Shown: one piece after another, positions 28,988-38,900 of the stretch
How positions within the stretch are numbered: position 1 is the stretch's first letter
Layout: the number at the start of each line of letters is the position of its first letter
DNA from: Nocardia higoensis
GTDB lineage: Bacteria; Actinomycetota; Actinomycetes; Mycobacteriales; Mycobacteriaceae
Reading direction: 5' to 3'
Assembly: GCF_015477835.1 (NCBI RefSeq)
Contig: NZ_JADLQN010000001.1
Location: forward strand, 2,418,001-2,482,000
Length of the DNA stretch: 64,000 nucleotides
Position numbers and translations under genes: made by a program
Notes under the pieces: model-generated
Database searches by the model: none
Told to the model about the DNA's origin: nothing
Seen by the model: only the letters and a program-made list of their open reading frames with translations

Positions 28988-29245
28988 GTGACCGAAGTGA
29001 ATCCTGCCCTGACGATGTACTCCACCACCTGGTGCGGCTACTGCCGCAGGCTGAAGAAGCAACTCGAGGAGAACGGCATCAGCTATGTGGAGATCGACAT
29101 CGAGCAGGACGAGGTCTCGGCGGCGTTCGTCGGCAGCGTGAACAACGGCAACCATGTCGTGCCGACCGTGAAGTTCGCCGACGGCTCGACGGCCACCAAT
29201 CCGAGCTTGGCCGCCGTCAAGGAGAGGCTCGCCGCACTGGCGTGA
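28988..29245 (+). CDS. mrx1: Mycoredoxin (glutaredoxin-like, mycothiol-dependent)
   Basis: This 85-aa protein has the thioredoxin fold of glutaredoxins with active-site Cys16-Gly-Tyr-Cys19 (TTWCGYC). A cis-proline segment VVPTVKF lies near residue 58, and GSTATNPS binds the thiol ligand. It would reduce mycothiol mixed disulfides. GTG 28988 gives the standard length for mycoredoxin-1. It is divergent from uvrD2 and converges with nudC, whose stop lies 5 bp away. The order uvrD2, mrx1, nudC matches M. tuberculosis. Confidence 0.93.
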   Translation: MTEVNPALTMYSTTWCGYCRRLKKQLEENGISYVEIDIEQDEVSAAFVGSVNNGNHVVPTVKFADGSTATNPSLAAVKERLAALA

Positions 29246-29250
29246 TCCCG

Positions 29251-30153
29251 TCAGGAGTCCAGGGCCGCCCAGGACTCGATGATCGTGCGGGCGATCGAGA
29301 TCGATCCGGGCAGCAGGAGCCGAACACCCTCCTGCTTCGCGCCCCAGGAGCCGAGTTCGAGCGCCTCGCGCACTTCCGCGCGGGTGAACCAGTGCGCCTC
29401 GGCGATCTCACCATCGGAGAAGACAAGTTCCTGCTCCGGGTCGCCGACCGCGCTGAAGCCGAGCATGAGCGAACGCGGGAACGGCCAGGGCTGACTGCCC
29501 AGATAGGTGATCTCGCGCACATCGACGCCGACCTCTTCGCGGATCTCGCGTTCGACGCAGCGCTCCAGCGATTCGCCGACCTCGACGAACCCGGCCAGCA
29601 ACGAGAACATGGTCACCGGCCAGGTGTGCTGGCGGGCCAGCAGCACCCGGTCGCCGCCGTCGTGGACCAGGCAGATCACCGCCGGGTCGATGCGCGGAAA
29701 CTCCTCGTGCCCGGAATCGGTGACCCGAGACCAGCCGCCCTTGGCCACGACGGTGCGTGAGCCGTCTTCCGCGCTGTGGTTGGCCTTGTCGTGCCAGTTC
29801 AGCAGCGCGAGGGAGGTGGCGAGCACGCCCGCGGTGAAGTCGTCGAGTTCCATCGCGGCGACCCGCAGGTCGGTCGAGGGGCCGTCCAACTCCTCGGCGC
29901 GCACCGCCCACAGGTGCCTGCCCTCGGTGATGCCGAGGAACACCGCCGACGGGTGGGGCTCCGCGGAATGCTCGATCGCGGCATCCAATACCAGCGAACC
30001 GTCGGTGAAGCGAATCCGTCCGCGCTTGTCGACGCGCAACAGCAGCGCATCGGCCCAGCCCTCTTTCAGGGCGCGCTCGTCGGCGCGCAACGTCTCGGCG
30101 CGGTCTCCGGCGAAACGGGACAGCAGCGGCACACCATGCAGTTGAAAGGACAC
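29251..30153 (-). CDS. nudC: NADH pyrophosphatase NudC
   Basis: This 300-aa Nudix hydrolase cleaves NAD(H) and perhaps NAD caps on RNA. The Nudix box is intact (GFVEVGESLERCVEREIREEVGVD, residues about 200-223) and is followed by the NADH-specific array SQPWPFPRS. The region between domains, where E. coli NudC has four zinc-binding cysteines, contains none (GWSRVTDSGHEEFPRIDP). From memory the mycobacterial homologue also lacks them. The start is GTG 30153 with no strong ribosome binding site. Confidence 0.92.
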   Translation of the reverse strand: MSFQLHGVPLLSRFAGDRAETLRADERALKEGWADALLLRVDKRGRIRFTDGSLVLDAAIEHSAEPHPSAVFLGITEGRHLWAVRAEELDGPSTDLRVAAMELDDFTAGVLATSLALLNWHDKANHSAEDGSRTVVAKGGWSRVTDSGHEEFPRIDPAVICLVHDGGDRVLLARQHTWPVTMFSLLAGFVEVGESLERCVEREIREEVGVDVREITYLGSQPWPFPRSLMLGFSAVGDPEQELVFSDGEIAEAHWFTRAEVREALELGSWGAKQEGVRLLLPGSISIARTIIESWAALDS

Positions 30154-30230
30154 GCCTAGAGACTACTTCTGCACGGCATCAGGCTGCCGCATCCAGCGCA
30201 CAACTCCCGCCTACCGGATCGGGGCCACCA

Positions 30231-31295
30231 CTACTTGCCGGTGCGGCGGATGAAAAGTAGCTTGTCGCCGGATTCGATGGCATCGACCTCGGGCTCCCCG
30301 ACCCGGATCAGCTCACCGTCGCGCACGACGCCGAGCACGATGTCGCGCAGATGTCGCGGCGACCCACCGATCTCGTTCGGCTCCACCTCGCGCTCGGCGA
30401 CCGCGAAACCGGCCTCCGGGGTCAGTAGATCCTCCATCATCTCCACAACGGTCGGAGTGGTGGTGGCGATGCCCAGCAACCGACCCGCGGTCTCCGACGA
30501 CACGACGACCGAGTCCGCCCCGGACTGACGCAGCAGATGGATGTTCTCGGACTCGCGGATCGCCACCACGATCTTGGCCTTCTTGTTCAGTTCACGGGCA
30601 GTGAGGGTGACCAGCACCGCGGTGTCGTCGCGATTGGCGGCCACCACCACCGCGGCCGCATTCTGCACACTCGCCAGCCGCAGTACATCGGACTGGGTCG
30701 CCGTGCCCGCTACGGTGACCAGGCCCGCGCTGGCCGCGACCTCCAAGGCCACCGGGTCGGTATCGACGACCACGATGTCGGCGGCCTGCACGCCGTCGCC
30801 GATCATCGCGTCGATCGCGGTCCGTCCCTTGGTGCCGTAGCCGACGACCACGGTGTGATTTCGCACGCTGCGCCTCCAACGCTGAATCTTGAACGCCTGC
30901 CGGGACCGCTCGGTGAGCACGCTGATGGTGGTACCGACGAGCACGATGAGGAACAGAATCCGCAGCGGGGTGATGACGATGATGTTGACCAGCCGCGCTT
31001 GCGGCGACTCCGGACTGATATCGCCGTAGCCGGTCGTCGACAGCGAGACTGTGGCGTAGTAGAAGGAATCCAGGAAGGTCAGCTCGGCGCCGGTGCTGTT
31101 GGTGTAGCCTTCACGCCCGACATACACCACCACCGCTGCCGCGAGCAGGAGCAGCAGTGCGCCCAGAATCCGGCGAATCAGCGAAGCCCACGGGCTGACC
31201 GCGTTCTCGGGAATGCGAAGCACTCCCACCAACGCGAAGTCGGGCCGGGTGGTGAGTCCACCACGACCGGCACGATGAACGAATTCACCCAGCAT
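30231..31295 (-). CDS. Two-TM potassium channel with RCK (TrkA) domain (Rv3200c-like)
   Basis: The product is 354 aa. A transmembrane helix (about residues 40-60), a pore loop with the selectivity filter TTGYGD (about 88-93), and a second helix (about 107-130) form one channel subunit. A cytosolic TrkA-N nucleotide-binding domain starts at VVVGYGTKG (about 146), and a TrkA-C domain ends the protein. Four subunits would form a ligand-gated K+ channel of the MthK type. It starts at ATG 31295. It follows adnB in the same direction, separated by the small DoxX-like gene on the other strand. Confidence 0.92.
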   Translation of the reverse strand: MLGEFVHRAGRGGLTTRPDFALVGVLRIPENAVSPWASLIRRILGALLLLLAAAVVVYVGREGYTNSTGAELTFLDSFYYATVSLSTTGYGDISPESPQARLVNIIVITPLRILFLIVLVGTTISVLTERSRQAFKIQRWRRSVRNHTVVVGYGTKGRTAIDAMIGDGVQAADIVVVDTDPVALEVAASAGLVTVAGTATQSDVLRLASVQNAAAVVVAANRDDTAVLVTLTARELNKKAKIVVAIRESENIHLLRQSGADSVVVSSETAGRLLGIATTTPTVVEMMEDLLTPEAGFAVAEREVEPNEIGGSPRHLRDIVLGVVRDGELIRVGEPEVDAIESGDKLLFIRRTGK

Positions 31296-31419
31296 CGCGC
31301 GACTTCCGGCGCACCGGCGCTTCGCTCACCAGCGACAATGCTTCTCCCTGCTGCGGCACAGAACGGGAGCCTACCGGTTCGTCCCGATACCGGTGGGACT
31401 GGACGCGTGTACCAGGTAG

Positions 31420-31824
31420 ATGACAGGCTGGCTGCTCATGGCAGAGAAATCGGCGCACACACGTACGCCCGCCCTGACCTTGGCAGGCATCCTGTTCGGC
31501 GCCGGGGTGATGCACTTCGTGACTCCCGACCCCTTCGACTCGATCGTGCCACGCGCGCTGCCCGGCAAGGCTCGCGACTACACCTACCTTTCCGGCGTGG
31601 CCGAGATCGGTGTGGCCGCCGCCCTGGTCGCACCACGGACTCGGCGTCTGGGCGGACGTTTGGCAGCCCTGCTTTTCGCTGCGGTGTTCCCGGCCAATCT
31701 GCAGATGACAATCGATGTACTGGGGAATGCGAAAGCATCGAAGACTTTCAAGATCGTCACTGTCGCGCGATTGCCGTTGCAGTACCCGATGATCGCCGCG
31801 GCGCGCAAGGTCGCCCGAGGCTGA
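31420..31824 (+). CDS. Small DoxX-like membrane protein
   Basis: This 134-aa protein has about four hydrophobic helices: LTLAGILFGAGVMHFV, the YLSGVAEIGVAAALV segment, LAALLFAAVFPANLQM, and a C-terminal one. The pattern GVMHFVTPDPFDSIVP and PANLQM is typical of DoxX-related small membrane proteins. ATG 31420 is used; ATG 31438 is equally possible because neither has a good ribosome binding site. It lies between adnB and the K+ channel gene, divergent from the channel. The function is unknown. Confidence 0.72.
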   Translation: MTGWLLMAEKSAHTRTPALTLAGILFGAGVMHFVTPDPFDSIVPRALPGKARDYTYLSGVAEIGVAAALVAPRTRRLGGRLAALLFAAVFPANLQMTIDVLGNAKASKTFKIVTVARLPLQYPMIAAARKVARG

Positions 31825-31922
31825 GTCGCGCCGCGCGAGTTGCCGCCGAGCGCGTCGCAGTCCCCGCGATCCTGTCCTGCCGAGTTCGCGGCCGAGCGGT
31901 GGTTTCGTTCTCGACGATGGTC

Positions 31923-34900
31923 TCAGTTCTGGTCCGCGGTTGCTGTGCGTGACGGCACGGGCGGCGCGGAAACGCTGATGAGCTGGGCGAGTTCCTCGGG
32001 TCCCGGCAAGTCCGTCGGCGCGATGGTGCGGCCGGTTCGGATGTAGTGGAAGGCGGCGCCGACGCGGGAGAGCATCACCCGTTCACTCTCTCCATAGCGG
32101 GCGGCCATGAGACGAGCCCACGCCAGCCGATAGATGGCCAACTGCATGGCCACCGCCGCTTCGTCCCCCGCGTCGGGTTCCGCACCGGTCTTCCAGTCCA
32201 CCACCACCCAGCGGCCACCGGGCTCGGCGAACACCGCGTCCATGCGGCCGCGAATCACCACACCGGCGATCGAGGTCTCGAACGGCACCTCCACATCGAT
32301 CGGGCTGCGATGCGCCCACGCCGAATTCAGGAACGCGTCCTGCATGCGGGCGAGTTCGGCGTCGGCGGTACCCTCCGCCGATCCGGGCGCTCCCGCACCG
32401 GGCAGCTCGTCGAGACCGAGCAGTCGGGTGCCGGAGAACCAGCGCTGCACCCAGGCGTGGAACGCGGTGCCGCGGCGCGCCAGCGGATTCGGCGGATAGG
32501 GCAGCGGGCGGCGCAGCCTGCGGGCGAGCCGGGACGGGTCGGCCCGCATCTCCACCAGCGCGGTCGCCGGGATCTGGCCCGGCAGTTCGACCTCTCGCTC
32601 CGCCGCGAGGGTGGCCTCGCGTTCGGCGAGCAAGGCGTCGACATCGGCGGCCCAGCCCTCGGGATCGTCGGGGTCGGCGGCCGGTTCCTGGCTCACCGCG
32701 TCCGGCTCGGGACCGAATTCCCGGTCATCGACATGGAAAGCGGCGGCGGCCGGTGGATCGAGATCCTGGTCGAGGTGCGGACGGTCGTCCGGCAGACGGA
32801 AGTCGTCGGACGGCACATCGAAGTCTTCCGGCGGAAAATCGTCGAATGGCGGCGCGGAATCATCGGGTGGGAAATGGTCGTCGAAAGGCGGACCGAAATC
32901 TACCGGCGGAAGAAAATCGTCGAAAGGCGGACCGAAATCATCCGGCGGAAGAAAAACGTCGGACGACGGACCGAAATCATCCGGCGCAACGAAATCGTCG
33001 AAAGACGGCGCGACATCATCCGGCGGCGGTGGCATATCCGCCGAAGCATGGGCCGAGTCGTCGGTCGGCGCGAAGTCGCCGGGTGGCACGACGACTCCGT
33101 CCGGCGACGGAGCGGGACCGCCGGAAAGGGAACGGGCATCATCCGGCGGGCGGACCAGATCGTCGTGGTTCTCCGCGATGTCGTCCGGCCACGGCGACGA
33201 CGTTTCCAGACCGGGGGCCGACAGGAGATCGATGTCGTGGGTGAGCGCGGGACGTCGTGCGCGCGTGCGGGATTCACCGGGGCCTCGGCCGATGGACCGG
33301 CGCGCCGCGGCGCCGGACGTGTCGGTGGGGCGCGGTAGCTTCGGGGTGTGACGGGGCGACGGCGGGCGCGAGCGCAGGTCGGCCAGGGCGGCGCGCACGA
33401 GGGCAGCGCCCTGCTCGACGGGGTCGCGGCGGGCGCCGAGGGGGTCGCGGGGCCATTCGGCGGTGGCGGGGTTGTCGGTGAAGGGGTTGGCGGCATCGAT
33501 GTCGGGCGGATCGTCCCAGCGGGCGATCCGCGCGGCGGCGAAGGCTGGGGAGCCGGGGGATTCGACCGCGTTCTTCAGCTCCAGCAAAAAGTCCGAGGGG
33601 CCCTTGGGCTCGTTGCCGGTCTCGGCCCAGTGGTGCGCCGAAACCAGCAGTACCCGTTCGGTTCTGGTGAGAGCGACGTAGAACAGCCGGCGTTCCTCGT
33701 CGAGGCGGCGGCGGTCCAGTGCCTTCTTGTGATCGGCGATGGCGCGCTCGAGTTCGGCGCGGTCGGCGAGGTCGGACAGGTCGAGCACCGGCACGCCCTC
33801 GGCGGCGTCGGCGGCGACGCGATCGCCGCGCAGGGAGGTGGGGAGTTCGGCGAGCGCACCGAGCCAGGTGCCCGCGGCGGCGCCGGAGGGGAACACCGCG
33901 CGCACGACGTGCGGGACGGCGACGATCTCCCACTCCAGCCCCTTGGCGGCGTGCACGGTGAGCACTTGCACGCGATCCTTGGCGACCTCGATCTCGCCGG
34001 GTTCCAGGCCGTTCTCCACCGATTCGGCGGCGGCGAGGAAGGCCAGCAGCCCGCCGAGCGAGGCGCGCGGGTCGGCAGCGTAGCCGGCGACCACCTCGGC
34101 GAAGGCGTCGAGATGCTCACGGCCCGCGCCCGCGCCGAGCATGACACGCCTGGCCTGGGTCTCCACCCCGACGCCGACGGTGCGTTCCACGTCGGCGACC
34201 AGTTCGGTCAGTGGCTGGCCGCTGCGTTCGCGCAGGGCGGCCAGTTCCCGCGCGAGGGCCTCGATGCGGGCGTAGCCGGCAGGCGAATAGTTCTCGGCCG
34301 GACCGGGATCGGCGATCGCGTCGGCGAGCCCGGCCTGCTCGACCGGTTCGGGTGCGACCTCGCGCAGAGCCTCGCGCAGCGCGGCCCCGTCGGTGATCTC
34401 CGCACTCGCCTCGCCGCCGGGCCGGGAGACCGACAGATCCCTGGCACGGCGCGACAACGCCGCGAGATCGGCGACTCCGATCCGCCAGCGCGCCCCGGTC
34501 AGCACCCGCACCGCCGCGCTGCCCGAGGACGGTTCGGCGATCAAGCGCAAGGTCGCGACGATGTCGGCGACTTCGGGAGTCGAGAGCAGACCGCCGAGAC
34601 CGACGATCTCCACCGGCAGCCCACGTTCTCGCAATGCCTCCGACAGCGGGGCGGCATCGGCATTGCGCCGCACCAGCACCGCCGAGGTGGGCGGCTCCTC
34701 CCCGGCTTCGTGCCGGGCGCGCCATTCCTCGGCGATCCGCTCGGCCACCCACTCCCGTTCGTCCACCACGGTGGTGGTCAGCGCGAGTGCGACCACGCCG
34801 GGTTCGGCGCCGGGCTTGGCGCGCAACGCGTCGACGGTGGCCCCGCCCGCGCCCTGTGCCGCACCGCGCAGCGGATCGGCGACCAGGTTCGCCAGGGCAA

Positions 34901-35984
34901 GCGCTTCGGGGGGATTGCGCCAGCTCGTCAGCAACGGCAGAGTCGGTGCTTGAACGCCCGGGGCTCGGGGGAAGTCGGTGGCGAACCGGGGCAGGTTGGC
35001 CGCCGACGCGCCGCGCCAGCCGTAGATCGACTGCATCGGGTCGCCCACCGCCGTCACGGCGGGCCTGGCCGGACCGGCGGTACCGCCGAACAGGGCCGAG
35101 AGCAGCACCCGCTGGGCGTGGCCGGTGTCCTGGTATTCGTCGAGCAGCACCAGGCGGAACCGCTCGCGCTCGGCCTGCGCGACCTCCGGGTGTTCGGCGG
35201 CCAGCCGGGCGGCCAGCGACATCTGCGCGCCGAAATCCAACGCGCCGCGGTGGCGCAGCGCCTCGTCCAGTGCACGGACCAGCGGTAGCAGCGCCACCCG
35301 TTCGCGTTGGGCGCGCAGGACATTGCGCAGCGCCTGGCTCGGCCCGCCGCGCTGACGCGGCCCCGCGGGCAGGGTGTTGATCAGCTTCTCCAGCTCGGTG
35401 TGCGCCTCGGCCAGCTGCTCGGGGTCCACCAGGTGCTCGGCCAGCTGCCCCGACAGCGCCAGCACCGCCTCGGTCACCGAGACCGGAGAGCGTTCGGTGT
35501 CCAGATCGCCGTCCCAGGCGCGCACCACCTGGTGGGCCAACTGCCACAGCTGGGTCTGGGTGAGCAGGGTCGCCGAAGGCTCCACCGGCAGCAGCAGACC
35601 GTGTTCGCCCAGCAGCCTGCCCGCGTACGAGTGATAGGTGCTGATCTCGGGTTCCGCGGCGGCCAGCTGAGCGCGCACCGTGCCGCCGGAATCCATGTCG
35701 CGCAGCAGCGGGGAACCGGCCAGCCTGGCCAGCCGGGTGCGGATACGGGCGGTCAGCTGCTGGGCGGCCTTGCGGGTGAAGGTCAGGCCGAGCACCTGCT
35801 CGGGCGACACCAGGCCGTTGACCACCATCCACACCACGCGCGCGGCCATCGTCTCGGTCTTGCCCGCCCCCGCGCCCGCGACCACCAGGGTGGGGCCGGG
35901 TGGGGCGGCGATCACCGCCGCCTGTTCGTCGGTGGGCGGCGGCAACCCGAGCGACTCGGCGATGCGCTGCGGGGAGACGCTCAC
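31923..35984 (-). CDS. adnB: AdnB, helicase-nuclease subunit of DNA end resection
   Basis: This 1353-aa partner of AdnA processes double-strand breaks. The N-terminal UvrD-like motor has Walker A GAGAGKT (37-43) and DEYQD. The C-terminal RecB-type nuclease has GTAFHAWVQRW, GRMDAVF and VVVDWKTG, with a Q-xx-Y motif after it. GTG 35984 overlaps the adnA stop as GTGA, so translation is coupled. The protein is about 250 residues longer than the mycobacterial one as I remember it. The excess is an acidic Pro/Asp/Phe-rich insertion (about residues 885-1095) between motor and nuclease. Confidence 0.93.
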   Translation of the reverse strand: MSVSPQRIAESLGLPPPTDEQAAVIAAPPGPTLVVAGAGAGKTETMAARVVWMVVNGLVSPEQVLGLTFTRKAAQQLTARIRTRLARLAGSPLLRDMDSGGTVRAQLAAAEPEISTYHSYAGRLLGEHGLLLPVEPSATLLTQTQLWQLAHQVVRAWDGDLDTERSPVSVTEAVLALSGQLAEHLVDPEQLAEAHTELEKLINTLPAGPRQRGGPSQALRNVLRAQRERVALLPLVRALDEALRHRGALDFGAQMSLAARLAAEHPEVAQAERERFRLVLLDEYQDTGHAQRVLLSALFGGTAGPARPAVTAVGDPMQSIYGWRGASAANLPRFATDFPRAPGVQAPTLPLLTSWRNPPEALALANLVADPLRGAAQGAGGATVDALRAKPGAEPGVVALALTTTVVDEREWVAERIAEEWRARHEAGEEPPTSAVLVRRNADAAPLSEALRERGLPVEIVGLGGLLSTPEVADIVATLRLIAEPSSGSAAVRVLTGARWRIGVADLAALSRRARDLSVSRPGGEASAEITDGAALREALREVAPEPVEQAGLADAIADPGPAENYSPAGYARIEALARELAALRERSGQPLTELVADVERTVGVGVETQARRVMLGAGAGREHLDAFAEVVAGYAADPRASLGGLLAFLAAAESVENGLEPGEIEVAKDRVQVLTVHAAKGLEWEIVAVPHVVRAVFPSGAAAGTWLGALAELPTSLRGDRVAADAAEGVPVLDLSDLADRAELERAIADHKKALDRRRLDEERRLFYVALTRTERVLLVSAHHWAETGNEPKGPSDFLLELKNAVESPGSPAFAAARIARWDDPPDIDAANPFTDNPATAEWPRDPLGARRDPVEQGAALVRAALADLRSRPPSPRHTPKLPRPTDTSGAAARRSIGRGPGESRTRARRPALTHDIDLLSAPGLETSSPWPDDIAENHDDLVRPPDDARSLSGGPAPSPDGVVVPPGDFAPTDDSAHASADMPPPPDDVAPSFDDFVAPDDFGPSSDVFLPPDDFGPPFDDFLPPVDFGPPFDDHFPPDDSAPPFDDFPPEDFDVPSDDFRLPDDRPHLDQDLDPPAAAAFHVDDREFGPEPDAVSQEPAADPDDPEGWAADVDALLAEREATLAAEREVELPGQIPATALVEMRADPSRLARRLRRPLPYPPNPLARRGTAFHAWVQRWFSGTRLLGLDELPGAGAPGSAEGTADAELARMQDAFLNSAWAHRSPIDVEVPFETSIAGVVIRGRMDAVFAEPGGRWVVVDWKTGAEPDAGDEAAVAMQLAIYRLAWARLMAARYGESERVMLSRVGAAFHYIRTGRTIAPTDLPGPEELAQLISVSAPPVPSRTATADQN
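32843..33020 (-). repeat. 39-bp coding repeats inside adnB insertion
   Basis: Near-identical blocks recur every 39 bp, with matching points at 32882, 32921 and 32960. They encode 13-residue units such as FGPPFDDFLPPVD and FGPPFDDHFPPDD. More diverged units flank them on both sides. The array sits in the disordered linker between the AdnB motor and nuclease domains. Confidence 0.8.
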
Positions 35985-38900
35985 TCGTCGGTCACCTGCC
36001 TGCCCGCGTCCTGCACGGGGCAGCTTCCTGCGACCGAGCAGTGCCGGCAACCGTCGTTGCGCATCGCCAGGTAGCTCGGTCCCTTCGTCGCGGCGGCCGC
36101 GTCGTGGATGGTGTCGCGCCAGTCCCCCAGTGATTTCTCGTCGAGGGGGTCCTGCAGGCGCTGGGTGGCGCCTTCGGTCTTGTGCGACTTCGCCACGTAG
36201 ACCAAGCGGGCGCCACCGGGTTCGCCCAGAGCGCCCGCGGCGTGCGAATCGCCTGCCTCACCGGTGGTCTCGCCGTCGAGCGCGCCGGAGGCAGCGGCGA
36301 CCTGGTAGGTCGCCAGCTGGGCGTGATCCGCGGCGGCTTGCTTGCTGATCGGATTCTTGCCGGTCTTGACATCGATGATGACGAAGCGCCCCTGCTCGTC
36401 GCGCTCGAGCCGGTCCACCCGGCCGCGGATGCGCACCGGCCGTTCGTCGGACGAGCGGGCGGGCAGCACACAGTCCACCGCGACCTCGACGCCTGCCTGG
36501 GTGAGTTCGCCGCGCGTGTTGCGCACCCAGGCCATGAAGGTCTCCAGCATGGCCTCGGTGCGGCGGCGTTCTTGGCGCGAATGCCAGCCGTCACCGGGAT
36601 CGACTGCGCGCCAGGTCTTGTCGAGGGCAGCGCGCACCTCGTCGACCGGGACCCGGCCGGCCAGCGCCTGCACGAGCGTGTGCACCAGGCTGCCCTTGAC
36701 CGCGTGCGGATTGTTGCCGTCGGTGCCGCCGTGCCGTTCCAGCGCCCAACGCAGCGGACAGGTGCGCAGCAGTTCGACGGTGGAGGGCGAGAGCGCGACC
36801 GCCGCCTCGTCGTCTTCCCACAGCGGGTCGGTCGAGCTGAGTTCGGCTGTGCCGTACCACTCTTCGGGCGCGCTGCCAGGAACGCCCGCGGCGGCGAGGC
36901 GGGCGAGCTGATGCGCGGCGCGGCGCCTGCGGGCGGGTTCGGCGTCCGGATCGCACACCACACCGCGCAATTCGGCCACCAGGGCATGCATCACGAGAGC
37001 GCGACCGGGATCGACGACGGGGAGCACGCCGGGTTCGGAGTCCTCGGTGCGGCCGAGCAGTTCGGTCAGGAAGCGGGACGGAACCAGATCACGATCGCCG
37101 GTCACCGATTCCACCGCGGTCACCAGCAGAGATCGGCGGGCCCGGCCGCACGCGACCAGCAGCAGCCTGCGTTCCTCGGCCAGGATCGGCGCGGACCGGC
37201 TGACGAACTCCCCCGCACCGCCGACCCCGGCCAGCAGATCCACCAGTTCCTCGGTGTGCAGCAGCGTGCCGCGCGGGCGGGTGTTGGGCCAGATGCCTTC
37301 CTGCACACCGGCGACTGCCACCACATCCCATTCCCGGCCCGCCGCCGCATGCGCGCTCAGCAGCGCGACCTCCTCGGCGGGCGGGGTCAGGGGCCTGCTG
37401 TCGTGCGGAATCTCCTGCTGGGAAATGTAATCCACGAAGCCTTCGATACCCGCGCGCGGCAACCGGTCGACATAGGCGGCCGCAGCGTCGAACAAGCCGA
37501 CGGCCGCGTCCAGGTCACGATCGGCCTGCATCCCCACCGCTCCGCCCCGCTCGGACTGCGCCACCCAGCGCCGTTCCAGCCGCGACGCCGTCCACAGGGC
37601 CCACAACACGTCTTCGAGGCTCGCGCCACGCTCCCGCGCCGCCCGCGCCCGGTCCAGCGCGTGCAGCACCCGCCGCAACGGCGCCGCCTCCACGTCGGTC
37701 AGACCGTCCAGCAGCGCGCGATCCCCGCCGCCCACGAGCAGACCGCGCAACACCTCGGCCGAGGACTGGTCCGCCAGCGGAGGCTGCTCCACCTCGGCTC
37801 CGACACTCGAATCCGCCCCGAGCGCCCTCGAATCGACGCCCCCGGACAATCGGCCCGGCACCTGCGGGTCCGCCTGCTCGAACGACTTCGGGCGCAGACC
37901 GGAGCCGCGCGCCGAGTCGTCCGCGGTCTCGTCGACTTCCAGCCCCCAGTAGGCGTCGACCGCCCGCCACTGCGAGTCCTCGGTCAGCGGAATCTGCCCG
38001 ATCGTCTCGTCGTCTCCCTCCCGATCCGTCCCCGTGGACCAGGTTGCCTCCCCGGGGGCAGCGTCGGGGACACCGCGGGTGTTCGAGGAATTCGCTGCCG
38101 AACCGTCACGCGGTCGAGGACGGGCGGTCGCTGTCGCCGGATGGTCGATGCGCACGGCCCCTCCGGCCACCTGCCTCGCATCGGCGTCGGTATCGGCGGC
38201 GGCGCGCCCGACGAGGGCTGTGGGTGCATCGAAAACGACCGGCCCACCGACTGTTTCACGGACAGCGACCATGTCGGCGTCGGTCGTGGCGTCGGCGGCG
38301 GAGCCACCTGTGTCGCAGGCGGATCGCTCTTCACCGTAGGCGGGCTCCCCATCGCCGTAGGCGGGCTCCCCATCGCTGTCAACGGATTCGGTGACCTGCC
38401 ACAGGGTGGGCAGCGTGCGGCGAATGCCTCGGCGCAGCCGACGCAGCGTGATCTGATCGGCTCCGCCGAGTGGCCCGGCGAGCAGGTCGAGAGCGTCTTC
38501 GGCGGAGAAGACGGCCACCGACTGCGCGCCGGGGCGGTCGGCGGCCAGCAAGGCGCGCAGGGCCAGCAGCATCCATGCCGCGCCGCGCCGCCGTGCCAGC
38601 GGGGCGTCCAGCGTGGGCTGGCGCACCGGCACCCCGGCGGCCAGCAGTGCCCGGCGCAGGGGCGCGAGCGAGAGCGGCACCGAGCGCACGATGACCGCCA
38701 TGCGCGACCACGGCACGCCGCCGGTGAGGTGGGCGCGGCGCAGATGGTCGGCGATGAGGGCCGCCTCCTTGGCGGGAGTGCCGAGCACCCGGACGCGCAC
38801 AGCGCCGCTCTCGGCGGGGGCGGTGGATCCGGGCGCAACGCGATGCGGTGCGCTGCCGGGCAGCGTGGCGGCGATCCGGTGGGTGACCAGGCCGATTCCC

